From a virus, in IMG/VR virus record IMGVR_UViG_3300044839_000009, positions 23,407 to 87,406 of that record: a DNA stretch of 64,000 nucleotides; one strand, given 5' to 3'. A program made the translations under genes and the position numbers. Positions 54,990-63,803 of this stretch are shown piece by piece. A model generated the notes under the pieces. That model was not told the DNA's origin and searched no databases. It saw nothing but the letters and a program-made list of their open reading frames with translations. Every line of letters starts with the position of its first letter. Positions within the stretch are counted from its first letter, which is position 1.

Positions 54990-55273
54990 CGGGGGTCCTC
55001 CTCGGTGATGTGGTCGTAGGCGGGCATGTCCCACAGGTCGAAGCAGATGGCGAGGTCGGCGACGCGGTGGGCTTCTTCGATGCGCCTGTTGAACGCGGTG
55101 ATGGCGTCGGTCTCGGCGTCGGCGGCGGTGCGGGTGGACGTGGCCCGGGCGCGGCGGTCGGCGCGGACGGCCCAGACGATCCACCAGGTGAGCAGCACGA
55201 GCGGCAGCCAGATGGGCACGTAGGCGATGACCTGGATGAGGGCGTCGATGACGGCGAACTTGAGGTCGCTCAT
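54986..55273 (-). CDS. single-pass membrane protein
   Basis: 95 aa, ATG at 55273. Hydrophobic VIAYVPIWLPLVLLTWWIVW, then basic and helical cytoplasmic tail. Unknown. Confidence 0.6.
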   Translation of the reverse strand: MSDLKFAVIDALIQVIAYVPIWLPLVLLTWWIVWAVRADRRARATSTRTAADAETDAITAFNRRIEEAHRVADLAICFDLWDMPAYDHITEEDPR

Positions 55274-55755
55274 GCGGTCACCTCGCGCACTTCGATCCCT
55301 GCGGCGCGGGCGAGGCGCATGCAGCCGCGGGTGCCGTAGGAGGGGCCGGTGGGGTCGGGGAACGCGAGCATGTAGTCGGGCCGCGGCTTCTTGGCGACCA
55401 TGAGGCCGTTGCGTCGGGGCCCTGCGCTGGGGCAGTAGTCGTCGCAGATGCCGGGGTGGTAGATGTCGCCGGGCTTCTTGCGGTGCCGGTGGTTTGCGGC
55501 GGTCGGGCAGTTGGGCGCGCAGTGGTCCCAGTCGGCGGGCATGGGGTCTTCTGTGACGCCGAGCCATTCGCCGCATTCGCGGATCCAGACGGAGGCCGTG
55601 TCGTCGGCGGAGCTGTCGCCGGGGCAGGCGCCGTGCCGGACGACGATGGGGCCGTCGGCGATGTTGAGCGCGATGTCGGCGAGGGTGCCGGAGACGATGC
55701 CGGGTTCGGGGAGGTTCCGGCCGCCGGCCAGCAGGATGGTCAGGACGTCGCTCAT
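55270..55755 (-). CDS. SLOG-domain protein (DUF2493/YspA-like)
   Basis: 161 aa, ATG at 55755. LTILLAGGRNLPEPGIVSGT and IVVRHGACPGDSSADDTASV are the conserved Rossmann-like boxes of the YspA branch of SLOG proteins, thought to bind or cleave nucleotide-type ligands. Middle has clustered Cys/His. Exact role unknown. Confidence 0.78.
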   Translation of the reverse strand: MSDVLTILLAGGRNLPEPGIVSGTLADIALNIADGPIVVRHGACPGDSSADDTASVWIRECGEWLGVTEDPMPADWDHCAPNCPTAANHRHRKKPGDIYHPGICDDYCPSAGPRRNGLMVAKKPRPDYMLAFPDPTGPSYGTRGCMRLARAAGIEVREVTA

Positions 55756-56096
55756 GCGGCCCTCCCGTTGATGGCCGCGCGGGTGCCTTTCCAGGTGCGG
55801 ACGCCGGAGTGGTTGGCGGTGGGCCGGTCGCTGGCCGCCCAGCCTGAGGTTTTGATGAAGCCCTCCTCCTTGAGGAGGGTCATGAGGCGTCCCCATTGGT
55901 GGTGGTCGGGGGGTTCGGGGAGTTTGTGCTGGTCGGCGACGGAGTAGCAGGTGAAGACGCGGCCCGACTCGGCGGCGGTCACGAATGCGGGCCACACGTC
56001 GGCGAGCCACGTCTCGTAGTCGTCGGCGCGCTGCCGGGCGGCGGGGAGCTTGGGTGCGGGGATGGTGCCGTCGAGGGCGGGCTGGGTGATGGTCAT
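55752..56096 (-). CDS. hypothetical protein, winged-helix-like
   Basis: 114 aa, ATG at 56096. TWLADVWPAFVTAAESGRVF, HHQWGRLMTLLKEEGFIKTS could be a winged helix; ends SGVRTWKGTRAAI. Recurrent type in actinophages; function unknown. Confidence 0.6.
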   Translation of the reverse strand: MTITQPALDGTIPAPKLPAARQRADDYETWLADVWPAFVTAAESGRVFTCYSVADQHKLPEPPDHHQWGRLMTLLKEEGFIKTSGWAASDRPTANHSGVRTWKGTRAAINGRAA

Positions 56097-56734
56097 CGGG
56101 CACCGCCGGACGGGATCAGGGCGTAGGCGTATCGGTACTGGTCTTCGAGTGCGGCGAGGGCTTCAGTGGGCCGGGGGTCTTGCTCGGCCTCGTGGGCGAG
56201 GAGGGGCATGCCGCTGTCGATGGCGGCGAGGGTCTCGTCCCTGGTGGCCTCGCGTCCTTCGGCGAACCACAGGACCTGGGCGGGATGGCCGACATCGAAG
56301 AGTCGGTGTTCGGGCATGGGTCGCCAGCTGCGGGTGACCCAGACGAGGGCGACGCCGGGGTTGCGGCGGATCATGATTCCGTCCGGTTCGGCAGCGTCGT
56401 CGGGCAGGTTGTTGTCGCGGCGCCGCATGGCCGGGGTGGTGAGGAACGGGCAGGCGGTCGCGGCGTAGATGGCGCAGTCGCGGTGCGACGGGGGTTCGGA
56501 GCTGACGCGGTTGATGGCGCACATGGGGCCGATGACGAATGCGGCGTTGGCGCCGAGCGGGCCGCCGCACAGCCAGCACTGGCCGAAGCGGACGGCGTCG
56601 TCGATCTTGCCAGCGCCGACGACGCGGAAGTCGGGCTGGCCGTCGATCCAGGCGACGAACCAGGGCACCGGGTATCCGGCGGTGTTCTTCGGTAGCTTGG
56701 CGATGCGTGGCGGCGGGGTGGGCAGTGAGCGCAT
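56093..56734 (-). CDS. hypothetical protein with CWLCGG motif
   Basis: 213 aa, ATG at 56734 after CAGGAG. Contains WFVAWIDGQPDFRVVGAGKI, CWLCGGPLG, and C/H in HRDCAIYAATACPF: a likely zinc fold. Seen as a type in Streptomyces phages; no known function. Confidence 0.6.
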   Translation of the reverse strand: MRSLPTPPPRIAKLPKNTAGYPVPWFVAWIDGQPDFRVVGAGKIDDAVRFGQCWLCGGPLGANAAFVIGPMCAINRVSSEPPSHRDCAIYAATACPFLTTPAMRRRDNNLPDDAAEPDGIMIRRNPGVALVWVTRSWRPMPEHRLFDVGHPAQVLWFAEGREATRDETLAAIDSGMPLLAHEAEQDPRPTEALAALEDQYRYAYALIPSGGAR

Positions 56735-56750
56735 GGGATGCTCCTGGTCT

Positions 56751-56787
56751 GCCGTGGCCGCGCTGTTTCGGGCAGCGCGGCCACGGC
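56751..56787 (-). terminator. strong hairpin after the exonuclease gene
   Basis: Perfect 14-bp stem (56751-56764 with 56774-56787) and 9-nt loop between genes 56801 and 56734. Ends or stabilises the recombination operon mRNA. Confidence 0.7.
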
Positions 56788-56800
56788 GAGGCGGGGTGGG

Positions 56801-57562
56801 TTACGGGGTGGGTGGCTGGACGTCGGCCGGGACCGTGGCGGGGATCAGCGGCCAGAACTGGTTGACGTTCACGTCGGGGTTGAGTCGGCGCAGGTGCTCC
56901 TGGAAGCCGGCGGCCCAGCGGCCATGCCAGGTGACCTGCCAGGCGTGCAGCTGGTGCGCGTCGACCTGGAGCTCCGGGTACTTCTCGCCGATGCGGACAG
57001 CGACCTCGAGCGCAGCCTGAGCGTCAGCAGCGGCGGTGTGGGCGTCGGTCAGCTCGACGCCGTACAGGGCGCACAGCACCTCGAGCCGCCGCTTGCCCTT
57101 GCGGTATTTGTCGGCCGCGCGGTCGAGGACGAGCGGGTCAACGATCGGCGCGACGGGACCGCCGTGGCGGTCGGTCAGTGTCGGCAGTCCGTGGCGGGCG
57201 CATTCGCGATCGAGGATGGTCAAATCGAACGGAGCGTTCATGATGACGATCGAGGCGCGGGTGGCGAGTTCGTCGGCGAGGGCCTCGGCGATCTCGTCGA
57301 TGACCAGCGCGGCGGGCTGGCCGTGTTCTCTGGCGTGCTCCGTCGTGATGCCGTGCACGGCCGTCGCGCCGGCGGGAATCTCAACCTCCGGGTCGGCCAG
57401 CCACAGGCGCGGCTCCCGGCCGGGGACGACGAGGGCGGCGCTGACGATGCGGTCTTCCTCGACGTCCGTCCCGGTGGTCTCGCAGTCATAGCCGGCGAGG
57501 TAGCCGAGGTGCCACGGGGCGCCGAGTACGCCGCCCTGCTCGGGCTGGACGAAGGCGGTCAT
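56801..57562 (-). CDS. DEDDh 3'-5' exonuclease (DnaQ-like)
   Basis: 253 aa, ATG at 57562. ExoI AGYDCETTGTDVEEDRIV (Asp, Glu), ExoII MNAPFDLTILDRE (Asp), ExoIII HTAAADAQAALEV (His, Asp). All acidic residues are present. C-terminal ~70 residues are an extension. Acts on DNA ends, most likely with the RecT/Bet protein. Confidence 0.88.
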   Translation of the reverse strand: MTAFVQPEQGGVLGAPWHLGYLAGYDCETTGTDVEEDRIVSAALVVPGREPRLWLADPEVEIPAGATAVHGITTEHAREHGQPAALVIDEIAEALADELATRASIVIMNAPFDLTILDRECARHGLPTLTDRHGGPVAPIVDPLVLDRAADKYRKGKRRLEVLCALYGVELTDAHTAAADAQAALEVAVRIGEKYPELQVDAHQLHAWQVTWHGRWAAGFQEHLRRLNPDVNVNQFWPLIPATVPADVQPPTP

Positions 57563-58098
57563 GACGCCTCGCTCTCGGGTCCGGCGGTGATCTGCGGCAG
57601 GAGGATCTCGGCGAGGCGCCCCTCACGCCACGCCTGCGCGATGTCGGCGCGGCCGGTCTTGGTGAACCGCACTGCGTGGGTGCGCGCCCTGGCCGGCGCG
57701 ATGTGGACGCCCGGCACTTCGTGGATGACGCCCGTATCCGGGTCCGGCCAGTCCGTCCCGCCGATGGCCGTCAGCTCCTTGAGGAGCCGCGACCGGAACG
57801 CGGTGCGCACCGTGGTGGTGAACTTCCGCTCGACCTCGGTGGGGAAGGCGCTGCGGACCCACTCCATGAACGCGTCCTCATCGGCGACCTTCGCTTCGGC
57901 GGAGCCGCTGGAGATGCTGACGGTGGCGATCTGCCGGCCGTCGGGGAGTGCGGCGCCGATCTGGCGGGTGCCGGTCTCTTCGGCGGCGGCGTCGAGAAGC
58001 TGCTGCACTTCGGCGCGGGTGGCCTTGTAGGCGGTGTCGATCTCGTCGAGGAGGGTCTTCAGGTACGCCTCACGGGCGGCCGCGTCTTTGAGGCTCAT
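57559..58098 (-). CDS. recombination-operon protein, unknown
   Basis: 179 aa, ATG at 58098. Helical N-terminus (YLKTLLDEIDTAYKATRAEV), then ALPDGRQIATVSISSGSAEA and a C-terminal TKTGRADIAQAWREGRL. Placed between exonuclease and RecT in the operon; perhaps an exonuclease or annealase partner. Confidence 0.6.
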   Translation of the reverse strand: MSLKDAAAREAYLKTLLDEIDTAYKATRAEVQQLLDAAAEETGTRQIGAALPDGRQIATVSISSGSAEAKVADEDAFMEWVRSAFPTEVERKFTTTVRTAFRSRLLKELTAIGGTDWPDPDTGVIHEVPGVHIAPARARTHAVRFTKTGRADIAQAWREGRLAEILLPQITAGPESEAS

Positions 58099-59189
58099 GC
58101 GGCACCGGCCAGGAGGCGGGTCATCTCGGTGACGTTGCCGACGGTGGCTTCGGAGATGGGCAGGCCGTAGGAGGACTCGAACTCCTCGTCGAGGTTGGTG
58201 ATGCCGGCGCGCTGAGCGGCGGTACGGAGCCGCTGGACGGCGGTGGCGTGCTCGTCCTGCGGCTGGTCCGGGACGACCTCGGCATCCACCACGTCGTCGG
58301 CGGTGGTGGGCGGCGCCAACTCCTGGCCCCGCGTGATCAGGTAGGCGCCGAGCTCCGGCAGCTCTCGATCGATCTTCACCGTCTCGCCGAGGAGTCCAGC
58401 CGTGTTCGCCTGCCGGTAGATCTCCTTGACCGCCGTCTGGTCGGTCGCCTTCGCTGCGGTGTCGGCGAAGTCCTGTGCGGGCTGCGACCGCCCCTTGACT
58501 GCCGCGTTGCTCTGCGGCTCGGCCGTGGCCCACGGGTCGCCCTCGCCCGGCTGCACCTGTCGCAGGTGCCGCTCCTCGGCGGCAGGGTTGTCGGCCTGCG
58601 CCATCTCCTCGGCCGTGTACACGCCAGCGAGGTCGTGCGGGAACGCCTTGCGCAGCGCCAGCGCCTCGGCGCACTTCGCGAGCTGCCCGGCGGGCATCTT
58701 GCCCCACAGGCCCATCGGCTTGTTTTCCTTGCTGGTGGTCTGCACGTACTCGCGGAATAGCGCCACGGCGGGGAACCGCTGGCCGTTCCGGATCACCGAG
58801 ACCTTCACGGCGGCAGGCGGCGCGTCGGACAGCCACACGTCACGCCACTGGCCGTCCTTGTCGCACCACAGGGCGTCCTCGTAGCCGAAGTCGCCGCCCT
58901 GCTCAGCGACCACCCGGTGGGCGACTACCCGGTAGCCGTCGATGCTGGTCTGCGGCGTGTACACCTTCCGCTGCTGCCGGTTGTCCCAGCGGCCGATGAG
59001 GTAGATCTGCCGGGAGAACGGGTCCAGTCGGGTGCGCTGGCAGAGGTGGAGGAATGCGGACAGTTCCTCGGGGGCCACCTGGTTGTCGATGCCGGACTGC
59101 TGCAGGACGGCGGCCTGCGCGGGGGTCCAGTCGGTCTGGTCAGGGCGGATGGCGAGCGCTCCGCCTGTCTTGATGATTTCGGTGCTCAC
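58095..59189 (-). CDS. RecT/Bet-type single-strand annealing protein
   Basis: 364 aa, GTG at 59189 with GAGA. HLCQRTRLDPFSRQIYLIGR, VYTPQTSIDGYRVVAHR, LAKCAEALALRKAFPHDLAG are Bet/RecT family signatures. Residues ~215-364 form a long acidic tail. It pairs complementary single strands after exonuclease action in phage recombination or concatemer formation. Confidence 0.9.
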   Translation of the reverse strand: MSTEIIKTGGALAIRPDQTDWTPAQAAVLQQSGIDNQVAPEELSAFLHLCQRTRLDPFSRQIYLIGRWDNRQQRKVYTPQTSIDGYRVVAHRVVAEQGGDFGYEDALWCDKDGQWRDVWLSDAPPAAVKVSVIRNGQRFPAVALFREYVQTTSKENKPMGLWGKMPAGQLAKCAEALALRKAFPHDLAGVYTAEEMAQADNPAAEERHLRQVQPGEGDPWATAEPQSNAAVKGRSQPAQDFADTAAKATDQTAVKEIYRQANTAGLLGETVKIDRELPELGAYLITRGQELAPPTTADDVVDAEVVPDQPQDEHATAVQRLRTAAQRAGITNLDEEFESSYGLPISEATVGNVTEMTRLLAGAA

Positions 59190-59255
59190 GGTGTCTCCGG
59201 TGATTGGTGTTCGGGTGGTGCCGGTGGTGCGGTGCGTTCGGCGTCGGTGATGGAA

Positions 59256-59293
59256 GCCCCGCCCTCCGCTGGGGGGAGGTGGGAGGGCGGGGC
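59256..59293 (-). terminator. strong hairpin upstream of the recT-like gene
   Basis: Perfect 12-bp stem (59256-59267 with 59282-59293), 14-nt loop. It separates the gene ending at 59407 from the RecT operon. The rest of 59190-59406 has only GC-rich leader sequence. Confidence 0.65.
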
Positions 59294-59406
59294 CTCGGTG
59301 GCGCCGGGCGGCTGGGGGGGGTTGCGGCCACGGCGCCGGTCAGGTGGCTTGTGGCCCGGCGGGGGTGACGGTCTGGTGGCGCGTCACACCCGCCAGGAGT
59401 CGGGGG

Positions 59407-60009
59407 TTATCCGGTGCGGCCGTCGGAGCCGACGGTGACGCTCGGCCCGGCGTCGGCGAGCATCCGCGACAGCAGGCGGGCGGGGTCGGTGATGCGGGCG
59501 GTGGCGGGGAAGCGGTGCTCGGCTGTCGGCTCGTCGAGGCGGACTTCGAGGACTGCCGGGCCGACGGGCTTCGGGCCCCATCCCTGCCGCATCTGGTCGA
59601 GGTAGTCGTCGGGGAAGTCGTCGCCCACGTGCTGCACCGGTTCGGTCTCCTGGTCGTCCGGCTCCCCGCCGCCGTGGGCGGGGAGCGTCGATACGGAGCA
59701 CACGTTGGCCTTGAACTGGCGGAGGGCGACGAGCTCTTCGTAGTCGTCGCCCCGCTGCCGTTCGGCTACGAGGGCCCGCGCCTCGAACTCCATGGCCTCG
59801 ACGACAGCCACGCCGAGCTGGCCGGCGGTCTGGCGAACTTCGGCGAAGTACCAGGTGACGTGCTGGTCAGCCTCGACGAGCTGGCGGAGCAGCCGCTTGA
59901 TGTAGTCGCGGGCGCCGTCCATCTGGTGGCTCAGCTCGCGGACCTTGTCGCTGGCACGGTGCTTCGGCTGGGACCGCTCACGGCGCGGCCACGAGAGGGC
60001 GACGCTCAT
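59407..60009 (-). CDS. hypothetical protein
   Basis: 200 aa from the ATG at 60009. Helical N-terminus (VRELSHQMDGARDYIKRLLR), VVEAMEFEARALVAERQRGD, then a charged middle and LDEPTAEHRFPATARI. No family recognised. Confidence 0.6.
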   Translation of the reverse strand: MSVALSWPRRERSQPKHRASDKVRELSHQMDGARDYIKRLLRQLVEADQHVTWYFAEVRQTAGQLGVAVVEAMEFEARALVAERQRGDDYEELVALRQFKANVCSVSTLPAHGGGEPDDQETEPVQHVGDDFPDDYLDQMRQGWGPKPVGPAVLEVRLDEPTAEHRFPATARITDPARLLSRMLADAGPSVTVGSDGRTG

Positions 60010-60374
60010 GCCGTCGCCTCCCCTGCCGGGCATTCGCTGCAGGTGCGGGCGTCGGGGGTGTCGAGGTGTCCGCACTCGAACAGGAGGATTGCGTCGTGGC
60101 GTTCGGCGGCTTCGCGGGTGGCGGCGGCGATGTCGCGGTTGACCTCGGGTGCGTCGAGTGTCCAGTCGGTGATGCCCTTGAGGTCGTCGGCGAAGGCGGC
60201 GGCTGCGGCCTCGCTGCAGGTCACCCATGGGAGGCGGAGTCCTGTGTGCTGGTGGAGGACCATCCAGGAGATGTCGTCGCCGGTGGCGGCCGGGTAGACG
60301 CCGAGGCCGGGGGTGTTGGTGGCGATGGCGTCGATGGTCTGGCGCGGGGTCTGGAGCGAGATGGTGACGGTCAC
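60006..60374 (-). CDS. hypothetical protein with C-terminal zinc motif
   Basis: 122 aa, GTG at 60374. ISWMVLHQHTGLRLPWVTC, DDLKGITDWTLDAPEVNRD and a tail CGHLDTPDARTCSECP. May bind zinc. Confidence 0.6.
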   Translation of the reverse strand: MTVTISLQTPRQTIDAIATNTPGLGVYPAATGDDISWMVLHQHTGLRLPWVTCSEAAAAAFADDLKGITDWTLDAPEVNRDIAAATREAAERHDAILLFECGHLDTPDARTCSECPAGEATA

Positions 60375-60664
60375 AGGTGAGTCCCCCTTCGGGTGGTGCC
60401 GTGCGGCATGTCGGAGGCGCGGGTGGCGCGGCGGGCGCGCTGCTGCTGTACGGCGGCGTAGTGGGCGTCGACGGCGACGGCCTCGGGGTTGTCGTCGAGG
60501 CGGACGACGTGGAGGTCTTCGAGGCCGTCCCAGAACGCGTCGGCCTTGGCCTTGTCGGTGGCGTCTTCCTGCTTGCGGTGGGCGCGGCCTTCGGAGATGC
60601 GCGGGCCGAACAGGAGCAGCAGGCAGGCGACGATGCCGATCGAGAGGCAGATGACGGTCGTCAC
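60371..60664 (-). CDS. membrane-anchored helical protein
   Basis: 97 aa, GTG at 60664. N-terminal TTVICLSIGIVACLLLLFG then basic and helical cytoplasmic part. Unknown. Confidence 0.55.
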   Translation of the reverse strand: MTTVICLSIGIVACLLLLFGPRISEGRAHRKQEDATDKAKADAFWDGLEDLHVVRLDDNPEAVAVDAHYAAVQQQRARRATRASDMPHGTTRRGTHL

Positions 60665-60984
60665 GCGGCACCGCCGATCGCGGCGTCGAGGGCGGCCTGC
60701 TGGGTGGCGCCCTTGATGTGGGGGCACCGCGCGGCGAGGTCGATGTCGGCGCGGTAGCGGTCCCAGCTCATGAGCTCCAGGCGGTAGCCCTGCCGGGTGT
60801 ACTTGGCGCGTTCGCGCTGCGTCGGCCAGATCTCGCAGAGCGCCTGGTCGAGCGTGGCGTGGACGGTGTCCCCGTAGGCGGCGGTGAGGGCACCGGTCGG
60901 GCATCCGCACGGCGCGAACGTGATCCACACGCACTTGCTCAGCGGCCACAGCGTGCCGTCGATCTGCACCATCAGGTCAGGCAT
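60661..60984 (-). CDS. hypothetical protein
   Basis: 107 aa, ATG at 60984 after AGGGGG. LSKCVWITFAPCGCPTGALT and AKYTRQGYRLELMSWDRYRA; resembles small phage proteins with a CGCP motif. Unknown. Confidence 0.6.
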   Translation of the reverse strand: MPDLMVQIDGTLWPLSKCVWITFAPCGCPTGALTAAYGDTVHATLDQALCEIWPTQRERAKYTRQGYRLELMSWDRYRADIDLAARCPHIKGATQQAALDAAIGGAA

Positions 60985-61087
60985 GGTCGCCCCCTTCGGG
61001 CGGTCGGATTGCGGTGAGTGCGGCGCCTGCGGCCGCGACGGTTAGCTGCCACAGCAGCGCCGGGTACAAGGCGAGAGCGGCGATCAT
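60977..61087 (-). CDS. 36-residue membrane peptide
   Basis: ATG at 61087 overlaps the preceding stop; hydrophobic MIAALALYPALLWQLTVAAA. Unknown. Confidence 0.5.
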   Translation of the reverse strand: MIAALALYPALLWQLTVAAAGAALTAIRPPEGGDHA

Positions 61088-61452
61088 GAGTGCTTCCGCA
61101 GGTACGCCGGGAGCTGCACGGGCCGCCACACCGACAGCCGGTTGCCGCGCCAATGCCAGGTCTGCGGGCGGGCCCAGTTAGCTGACGGGAACGCCTTCTG
61201 CAGCAGGGCGACGATGTCGAGGGTGTCGTCACGCAGCACCGGCATCTGAGTGCCGAAGAAGTCCCGGACCACCAGGTGGTAGACGAGCTCGGCGCGGTCG
61301 CCGTCCTCCCACGTCACCGATGTGACGAGGACCGTCGCCGCGCCCGGCACGATCTGGTGGAGGTGGAACGGCAACTGCTTCAGGTAGCGGCGCCGGCGGG
61401 AAGCCGAGGCCTTGCGCGGGTGGACCGGTGCGAACTCCGTGACGGTGCTCAT
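61084..61452 (-). CDS. hypothetical protein
   Basis: 122 aa, ATG at 61452. Basic N-terminus (SRRRRYLKQLPFHLHQIV), TWEDGDRAELVYHLVVRDFF, and a C-terminal RPQTWHWRGNRLSVW. Mixed alpha/beta. Unknown. Confidence 0.6.
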   Translation of the reverse strand: MSTVTEFAPVHPRKASASRRRRYLKQLPFHLHQIVPGAATVLVTSVTWEDGDRAELVYHLVVRDFFGTQMPVLRDDTLDIVALLQKAFPSANWARPQTWHWRGNRLSVWRPVQLPAYLRKHS

Positions 61453-61688
61453 GCGGCCATCTCCTGTGGGTGGAAGGTGTCATGGATGGCTTCGATGGAC
61501 CGCACGTAGGCGCGCTGCTCACGCGGCTCCCACGTGGTCTCGTCGCGGCCGAACACGAGGTGGAACTTCGAGTCGACCCGGGCGAGCTCGGTCTCCTCGT
61601 CGTCCTCGACGCGGTCCTCGAACACCGGGGGCAGGTCGGCGACGTCGGGGAGGTCGGCCTCCCAGGCGGCCAGCAGGCGGGCGTTCAT
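61449..61688 (-). CDS. acidic hypothetical protein
   Basis: 79 aa, ATG at 61688. VFEDRVEDDEETELARVDSK, WEPREQRAYVRSIEAIH. A 7-codon frame (MDSAVAS) overlaps its start. Unknown. Confidence 0.55.
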   Translation of the reverse strand: MNARLLAAWEADLPDVADLPPVFEDRVEDDEETELARVDSKFHLVFGRDETTWEPREQRAYVRSIEAIHDTFHPQEMAA

Positions 61689-61734
61689 GAGGCCACCGCG
61701 CTATCCATCTCGGCGGACGCGTCAGCAGCGGCCT

Positions 61735-61995
61735 TCAGGCGGCCTGGGCCAGTTCGTCGGCAGCGGTCCGCTCGCCCTCGGCCGCCTCGGCGATGCCGTC
61801 ACGCCACTGCTGCACCCCGGCCAGCACCCGGTCGGCGACGACGAGCTGCTCCTCGATGGGCGTGTTCAGCGAGAACTGGAACGCCATCTCCGAGCCCTGG
61901 AAGCGCCCCTCGGTGTAGAAGACCAGGGATGCCAGCGGCGGGCGACCGCCGACGACGACGCTCTTCTTGGTCCAGAAGTCGTATGCGCGGATCAT
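61735..61995 (-). CDS. hypothetical protein
   Basis: 86 aa, ATG at 61995 (ATGA overlap). AYDFWTKKSVVVGGRPPLAS, FSLNTPIEEQLVVADRVLAG. Mixed alpha/beta. Unknown. Confidence 0.55.
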   Translation of the reverse strand: MIRAYDFWTKKSVVVGGRPPLASLVFYTEGRFQGSEMAFQFSLNTPIEEQLVVADRVLAGVQQWRDGIAEAAEGERTAADELAQAA

Positions 61996-62231
61996 CGGGT
62001 GCCTCCGGGGGTGTCGGCGCCGTCGACCACGTCGACGTGGGTGAGGGCGATGCCACCGGCGTAGCCCTCGACCATCACGACGGGCTCGCCGTGACCCAGC
62101 TCCCAGGCGACGGAGCGGGTGCGGGTGTCGAGTCGCCGGGCGACGGTCGGGTACTTCTCCGGGCGGGCGCCGGGGTAGGCGACGACGGGCGTACCGACCG
62201 AGTAGCGGGCGTTGAACTGTTCGGCGTTCAT
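61992..62231 (-). CDS. small beta-rich protein
   Basis: 79 aa, ATG at 62231. FNARYSVGTPVVAYPGARP, RSVAWELGHGEPVVMVEGYA looks like a beta-barrel. Unknown. Confidence 0.6.
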   Translation of the reverse strand: MNAEQFNARYSVGTPVVAYPGARPEKYPTVARRLDTRTRSVAWELGHGEPVVMVEGYAGGIALTHVDVVDGADTPGGTR

Positions 62232-62803
62232 GCCGCCACCTGCTGACGGGCGTTGTGGACCGGGGTGGACCGGTAGTTGCGCAGCTGGTGTCCACGCAGC
62301 GTGGTCCGCCACTCGATCGGCCCGTGGCATTTCCGGAACGGGTCGTGGAACCACTCGCGCTCGAATGCCAGGTGCCCGCAGCCGGGGCACGCGATCTCCG
62401 GGCCGACCTTGCGCCGACCATGCCCGGCTGACGCCATCGCGTCCTCGCGCTGGAACCGGTCCGGCCGCTCGAACTCCAAGTCCGAGTTGAGGACGTTCGC
62501 GTTATCCAGGTGCAGGTCGCAGTAGTCGTCCGCCCAATAGGCGAGCGCCTCGTCCTCGGTCTCGGCGTCCACCCAGACGATGCGGGTGGTGGTCTCCACC
62601 ACGACGACCGGGAAGCTGCGCTCGTCCACGCCGTAGGTGCGGGGCGGCATCGTCTCGGCCAGCAGGTCGGCGATGTCCGGGTCCATCTCGGCAGGCTCCA
62701 GGCGGGGCCACTTCAGGCCGGGGTACGTGTGCTGCCCGGGATGGTTGAGGAGGAGCTGGCACTCCTGGTAGGAACCGTCGGGGTACGGGCTGGCGCACTT
62801 CAT
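62228..62803 (-). CDS. hypothetical protein with two Cys/His regions
   Basis: 191 aa, ATG at 62803. N-terminal Cys/His pattern (YQECQLLLNHPGQHTYPG), middle VVVVETTTRIVWVDAETED, C-terminal zinc-like ACPGCGHLAFEREWFHDP ... KCHG. Unknown. Confidence 0.6.
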   Translation of the reverse strand: MKCASPYPDGSYQECQLLLNHPGQHTYPGLKWPRLEPAEMDPDIADLLAETMPPRTYGVDERSFPVVVVETTTRIVWVDAETEDEALAYWADDYCDLHLDNANVLNSDLEFERPDRFQREDAMASAGHGRRKVGPEIACPGCGHLAFEREWFHDPFRKCHGPIEWRTTLRGHQLRNYRSTPVHNARQQVAA

Positions 62804-63081
62804 GCGGTCACCTCGGTGGTGGTCTCGGCAGGCGGGCAGGTCGGGCAGCCGGGCATCATGTGGGCGCAGGCGTTCTCGTGGGCCGGGGACTCCAGCTCGT
62901 GCCGGTACGGGTGATCCGTCGGGAACAGCTGGCGGTAGGTCTCCCAGTCGCCGTCCGCCACGGCTTTAGCCATCCACTCGCGGGCCTTGGTTTCGGCCTC
63001 GGCCTCGCGCTGCGCGCGCTGCTTGGCGATCAACTCGAACAGGCCGGCAGTCACCAGACGGGGAGAGATCGGGGCGGTCAT
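62800..63081 (-). CDS. hypothetical protein
   Basis: 93 aa from the ATG at 63081 (TGATG overlap). LFELIAKQRAQREAEAETKA, GDWETYRQLFPTDHPYRH and HENACAHMMPGCPTC. Unknown. Confidence 0.55.
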   Translation of the reverse strand: MTAPISPRLVTAGLFELIAKQRAQREAEAETKAREWMAKAVADGDWETYRQLFPTDHPYRHELESPAHENACAHMMPGCPTCPPAETTTEVTA

Positions 63082-63803
63082 CACAGGCACCTGCCGATCT
63101 CGCGGAGGCTGCCGGTGCGCTGGAGAATCGACTCCGTCGACTCGACGGTGTCGGGGTCATCGATGCTGGCCAGCACGTCGTAGCCGTCCGTGTCGATGCG
63201 GCCCGTGGACAGCCAGCGGTCGCCACGGCCATCCACGAACTCGACGGCTTCCTGTTTGGGCGTGCAGCGCGGAGCTCCGGGGCACGGACCGAAGCCGCCG
63301 TGCTGCGAGCAGAGCAGCGTCGACGGGAACGGGCCGCCGCTCTTCATGGGATCGATGTGGTCAGCGGCCTTGGTGAACGCCGCGAAGAGCACCGAGCTCA
63401 TGCCCTCGGCGGCACCTGCGTTGGCCTCCATTCGCAGGTCCTTCGCTGCCTCCTCGACGGCCTCGCCGCCGATGACCTGCTGGTAGCGGAGGTACGTGTC
63501 CTCGGCGAGGATCGTGCGGAGGTAGCGGTCGACGTCGGCAGGGGTGGCGTGGAAGCGGGACGGGAGTTTGTCGGCGACCTTCTCCGACGCCGGGAGCTCA
63601 ACGTCGTGCCACTCGCCGTGGTGGAGCTCCTGCGTGGCGCGGGTCCCGTAGCGGTAGCGCAGCCGGTTGCCAGTCTCCGGGTGCCACGCCTCATGCCAGT
63701 TCTCGCGGTGAGTGCGGGGCAGCACGCACTGAACCGGCAGCGACCAGTGCGCAGAGACGCAGCGGGAGGTGTCCGACAGGTCCGGGGAGAAGGTGGCAGT
63801 CAC
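63081..63803 (-). CDS. hypothetical protein
   Basis: 240 aa, GTG at 63803 (GTGA overlap). VLPRTHRENWHEAWHPETGN, VDRYLRTILAEDTYLRYQQV, HGGFGPCPGAPRCTPKQE. Type common in Streptomyces phages; unknown. Confidence 0.6.
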   Translation of the reverse strand: MTATFSPDLSDTSRCVSAHWSLPVQCVLPRTHRENWHEAWHPETGNRLRYRYGTRATQELHHGEWHDVELPASEKVADKLPSRFHATPADVDRYLRTILAEDTYLRYQQVIGGEAVEEAAKDLRMEANAGAAEGMSSVLFAAFTKAADHIDPMKSGGPFPSTLLCSQHGGFGPCPGAPRCTPKQEAVEFVDGRGDRWLSTGRIDTDGYDVLASIDDPDTVESTESILQRTGSLREIGRCL

